The notes beneath the pieces were generated by a model. That model had not been told where the DNA came from. It made no database searches and saw nothing but the letters and a program-made list of their open reading frames with translations. DNA of 64,000 bases from Haloferula rosea (GTDB lineage Bacteria > Verrucomicrobiota > Verrucomicrobiia > Verrucomicrobiales > Akkermansiaceae), in NCBI RefSeq assembly GCF_016595525.1, contig NZ_JAENII010000001.1, positions 434,001-498,000 on the forward strand. Direction: 5' to 3'. Every line of letters begins with the position of its first letter. The stretch's first letter is position 1. This document shows positions 62,017 to 64,000 of this stretch, piece by piece. A program made the translations under genes and the position numbers.

Positions 62017-62844
62017 ATGGGGATTTTCGACAAGCCAAAGCTCCGCAGGAACCGCAGCAAGGACGTCATGCCTGAAGGCCTCTGGACCAAATGTCCGGAG
62101 TGCAATGCCATGCTCCACCAACTGGAACTGCGCCAGCATGTCCAGACCTGCCACCACTGCGGGAACCACTTCCTCATGGATTCCCATGATCGCATCGCCC
62201 TGGTGGCGGATCCGGGCACCTTCGAGGAAACCGAAAAAGGTCTCATTTCGGCGAACCCCCTCGGGTTTGCCAACTACCCTGAGAAGACCGCGATGCTGCG
62301 TGAAAAGACCGGGTTGGACGATGCCGTGGTGACGGGACGTCTCACCATCGGCGGGAAGCCTGCCATGATTGCCGTGATGGACTTCAAGTTCTTCGCCGGT
62401 TCGATGGGCTCGGTGGTCGGGGAAAAAATCACGCGTGCGGTGGAAACCGCGATTCAGGAGAAGCGTGGGATGATCATTGTTTCTGCTTCGTCGGGAGCAC
62501 GCATGCAGGAGGGGATGCTTTCCCTGATGCAGATGGCGAAGACCTGTGGTGCCCTGGCCCGTCTATCGGAAGCCAAGCTTCCCTACATTTCAGTGCTGAC
62601 CCACCCGACGACCGGGGGTGTCACGGCCTCTTTCGCCACCATCGGCGACATCAACATCGCCGAGCCGAAGTGCATGATTGGTTTTGCCGGACCCCGTGTG
62701 GTCAAGGAGACGACCCACCAGAACCTTCCTCCCGGATTCCAGACGGCTGAGTTCATGCTCGAGCACGGCCTGATCGATGCCATCGTTCCAAGAACGAAGA
62801 TGCGCGAGAAGCTCGGTGCGCTGCTCGGCTACATGATGCCCTGA
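62017..62844 (+). CDS. accD: Acetyl-CoA carboxylase carboxyltransferase beta subunit
   Basis: Beta subunit of the ACC carboxyltransferase, which with AccA moves carboxyl from biotin to acetyl-CoA for fatty acid synthesis. Begins MGIFDKPKLRRNRSKDVMPE. A zinc-ribbon CPECNAMLH...CHHCGNHF is present. The crotonase-like core has SASSGARMQEG, LTHPTTGGVTASFA and GFAGPRVVKETTHQ. Length (275 aa) is normal. The in-frame 5' extension to 61900 overlaps the ComF gene and is not coding. folC begins 37 bp later, an arrangement (accD-folC) known from many bacteria. Confidence 0.95.
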   Translation: MGIFDKPKLRRNRSKDVMPEGLWTKCPECNAMLHQLELRQHVQTCHHCGNHFLMDSHDRIALVADPGTFEETEKGLISANPLGFANYPEKTAMLREKTGLDDAVVTGRLTIGGKPAMIAVMDFKFFAGSMGSVVGEKITRAVETAIQEKRGMIIVSASSGARMQEGMLSLMQMAKTCGALARLSEAKLPYISVLTHPTTGGVTASFATIGDINIAEPKCMIGFAGPRVVKETTHQNLPPGFQTAEFMLEHGLIDAIVPRTKMREKLGALLGYMMP

Positions 62845-62881
62845 CGGGTGATCATCCTTCCTGCGACCTGTCGTCCGAGCG

Positions 62882-64000
62882 ATGAACTACCGCGAGTCCA
62901 TCGACTGGTTGTTCTCCACCCAGTTGTTCGGCATCAAGCTCGGGCTGGACGGTCCGAAGCGTCTGCTCCGGCAGGCTCTCGCCTATCCATCCCACGGGGT
63001 GAAGGTGGTGCATGTCGCGGGGACCAACGGGAAAGGTAGTACTTGCGCGATGGTCGACTCGGTGGCGAGGGCGGTCGGCATGCGCACCGGCTTGTTCACC
63101 TCACCCCATCTGGTGGACTTCCGTGAGCGCATCCGGGTGTCGGGCGAGGAGATCCCGGAAGAGGCCTGCGCCGAGATGCTCACCGCGCTCCGGAGCTTGT
63201 GTGAATCGCTCGATGCGCATCCGACCTTCTTCGAGATCACGCTGGTACTGGCGATGCAGTGGTTCCGGGAGAGGGAGTGTGAATTGATCGTGCTCGAAAC
63301 CGGGATGGGCGGGCGGCTGGATGCCACCACCGCGGTGCCTGCCGACGTGTGTGGCATCACCCCGATCGGTCTCGATCACACGCAGTGGCTGGGTGAGACC
63401 CTTGAAGAAATCGCGGTCGAGAAGGCGGGAATCATGGTCGAGGGCAAGCCGGTGATTTCTTCACCGCAGGAACCTTCGGTCGAGCGTGTCCTCCGCATGG
63501 AGGCCAACGAGCGCCGTAGTCCGATCCATGTCGTTTCAGAACCCTTGCTCGGGTATTCCCTGGGGATGCCGGGTGAGCATCAGGCGTGGAATGCCGCGCT
63601 GGCCCTCGAGTGTCTGCACGCGTTGGGGATTCCGATGAATTTCGAATCGGTCCAGCACGGGCTGTCGTCGGTGCAATGGCCGGGTCGCTTCGAGGTGATC
63701 GAACTGGATGGGCGTATTGTCGTGTTCGATGGGGCACACAACCCCGCCGCGGCTGAGGTGCTGGCTAAAACGTGGAAGGCCCGTTTCGGGGAACGGCGGG
63801 CCAGCCTGGTCTTCAGCGCTGTGGCAACGAAAGACTTGGCGGGGCTTGGATCCCGGCTGGAACCGCTGGCTCAGGAGATCCACCTGTGCCCGGTCAGTAC
63901 AGAGCGGGCGGTGATGCCGACGGAGTTGTCTGAAGGATTCGCGGGCGATGCCAAGCTCCACGCTTCCGCGCCTGAGGCGTTCTGTGCGGCGATGCAGGGT
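62882..64000 (+). CDS. folC: Folylpolyglutamate synthase / dihydrofolate synthase (partial)
   Basis: Open from an ATG at 62882 to the right window edge, 373 codons so far. Adds glutamates to folate (and in many bacteria makes dihydrofolate) in the cytoplasm. Mur-ligase fold: HVAGTNGKGSTCAMVDS is the P-loop, TSPHLVDFRERIRV the following motif, ETGMGGRLDATTAV the substrate/metal region, and TPIGLDHTQWLGETLEEIA plus FDGAHNPAAAEV later. The C-terminal end is outside the window, missing perhaps 40-60 residues. It follows accD on the same strand. Confidence 0.95.
   Translation, partial: MNYRESIDWLFSTQLFGIKLGLDGPKRLLRQALAYPSHGVKVVHVAGTNGKGSTCAMVDSVARAVGMRTGLFTSPHLVDFRERIRVSGEEIPEEACAEMLTALRSLCESLDAHPTFFEITLVLAMQWFRERECELIVLETGMGGRLDATTAVPADVCGITPIGLDHTQWLGETLEEIAVEKAGIMVEGKPVISSPQEPSVERVLRMEANERRSPIHVVSEPLLGYSLGMPGEHQAWNAALALECLHALGIPMNFESVQHGLSSVQWPGRFEVIELDGRIVVFDGAHNPAAAEVLAKTWKARFGERRASLVFSAVATKDLAGLGSRLEPLAQEIHLCPVSTERAVMPTELSEGFAGDAKLHASAPEAFCAAMQG

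Overview
This 64 kb window has the look of a high-GC member of Verrucomicrobiota, most likely order Verrucomicrobiales (a Haloferula/Luteolibacter/Roseibacillus-like genome). The lineage call is an inference from gene content. It rests on three proteins with PEP-CTERM sorting tails, four secreted S1 sulfatases, an H-X9-DG type pseudopilin, long secreted proteins built from beta modules, a MoxR/DUF58/VWA (Bat-type) operon, and a 34-residue COX24-like basic protein. No rRNA, tRNA, CRISPR array, transposase, integrase or phage gene was seen. Genes fill nearly the whole window and no gene-free stretch exceeds 300 bp.

Layout. (1) 1-11 kb, carbohydrate and sulfate-ester degradation: a plus-strand run of two sulfatases and a GH1 beta-glucosidase, facing minus-strand genes for a PEP-CTERM protein, a 1204-aa multidomain sulfatase and a secreted beta-module protein. 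(2) 11.3-14.5 kb: a pseudopilin-like protein and a cytosolic GH94 disaccharide phosphorylase. (3) 14.6-17.2 kb: a YafK-type L,D-transpeptidase overlapping a VanW-glycosyltransferase fusion. (4) 17.3-23.8 kb: MTA phosphorylase, a lipoprotein NodB-type deacetylase, a dynamin-like GTPase, an EF-hand protein, CdsA and Dxr. (5) 23.9-34 kb, minus strand: a tightly packed eight-gene Bat-type operon (TlpA-like, MoxR, DUF58, small membrane protein, two VWA proteins, TPR protein, 1235-aa membrane-anchored protein), with several stop/start overlaps. (6) 34.2-43.1 kb, plus strand: a PEP-CTERM trypsin-like protease, an MsbA-type ABC exporter, HisG, the COX24-like protein, a TPR protein, a second L,D-transpeptidase, and a PAS histidine kinase with a single-domain response regulator. 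(7) 43.1-50.6 kb: a 1114-aa sulfatase (minus), then a ribose-type sugar ABC importer and an S4 RNA-binding protein (plus). (8) 50.6-60 kb, minus strand: a 1668-aa autotransporter-repeat PEP-CTERM protein, a second MoxR ATPase beside an unrecognised 639-aa exported protein and an M42 peptidase, and an 89-aa protein. (9) 60.2-64 kb, plus strand: CPBP protease, ComF-like phosphoribosyltransferase, AccD and a FolC running off the end.

A plausible shared theme, inferred only, is use of sulfated polysaccharide. Exported sulfatases would remove sulfate, GH1 and GH94 enzymes would split or phosphorolyse the oligosaccharides, and the sugar ABC importer would bring monomers in. The large secreted proteins share three unnamed beta modules in different orders, and this modular family is the most distinctive unexplained signal. 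The best candidates for an undescribed system are the MoxR / 639-aa / M42 cluster at 55.8-59.7 kb and the VanW-glycosyltransferase/L,D-transpeptidase pair at 14.6-17.2 kb.
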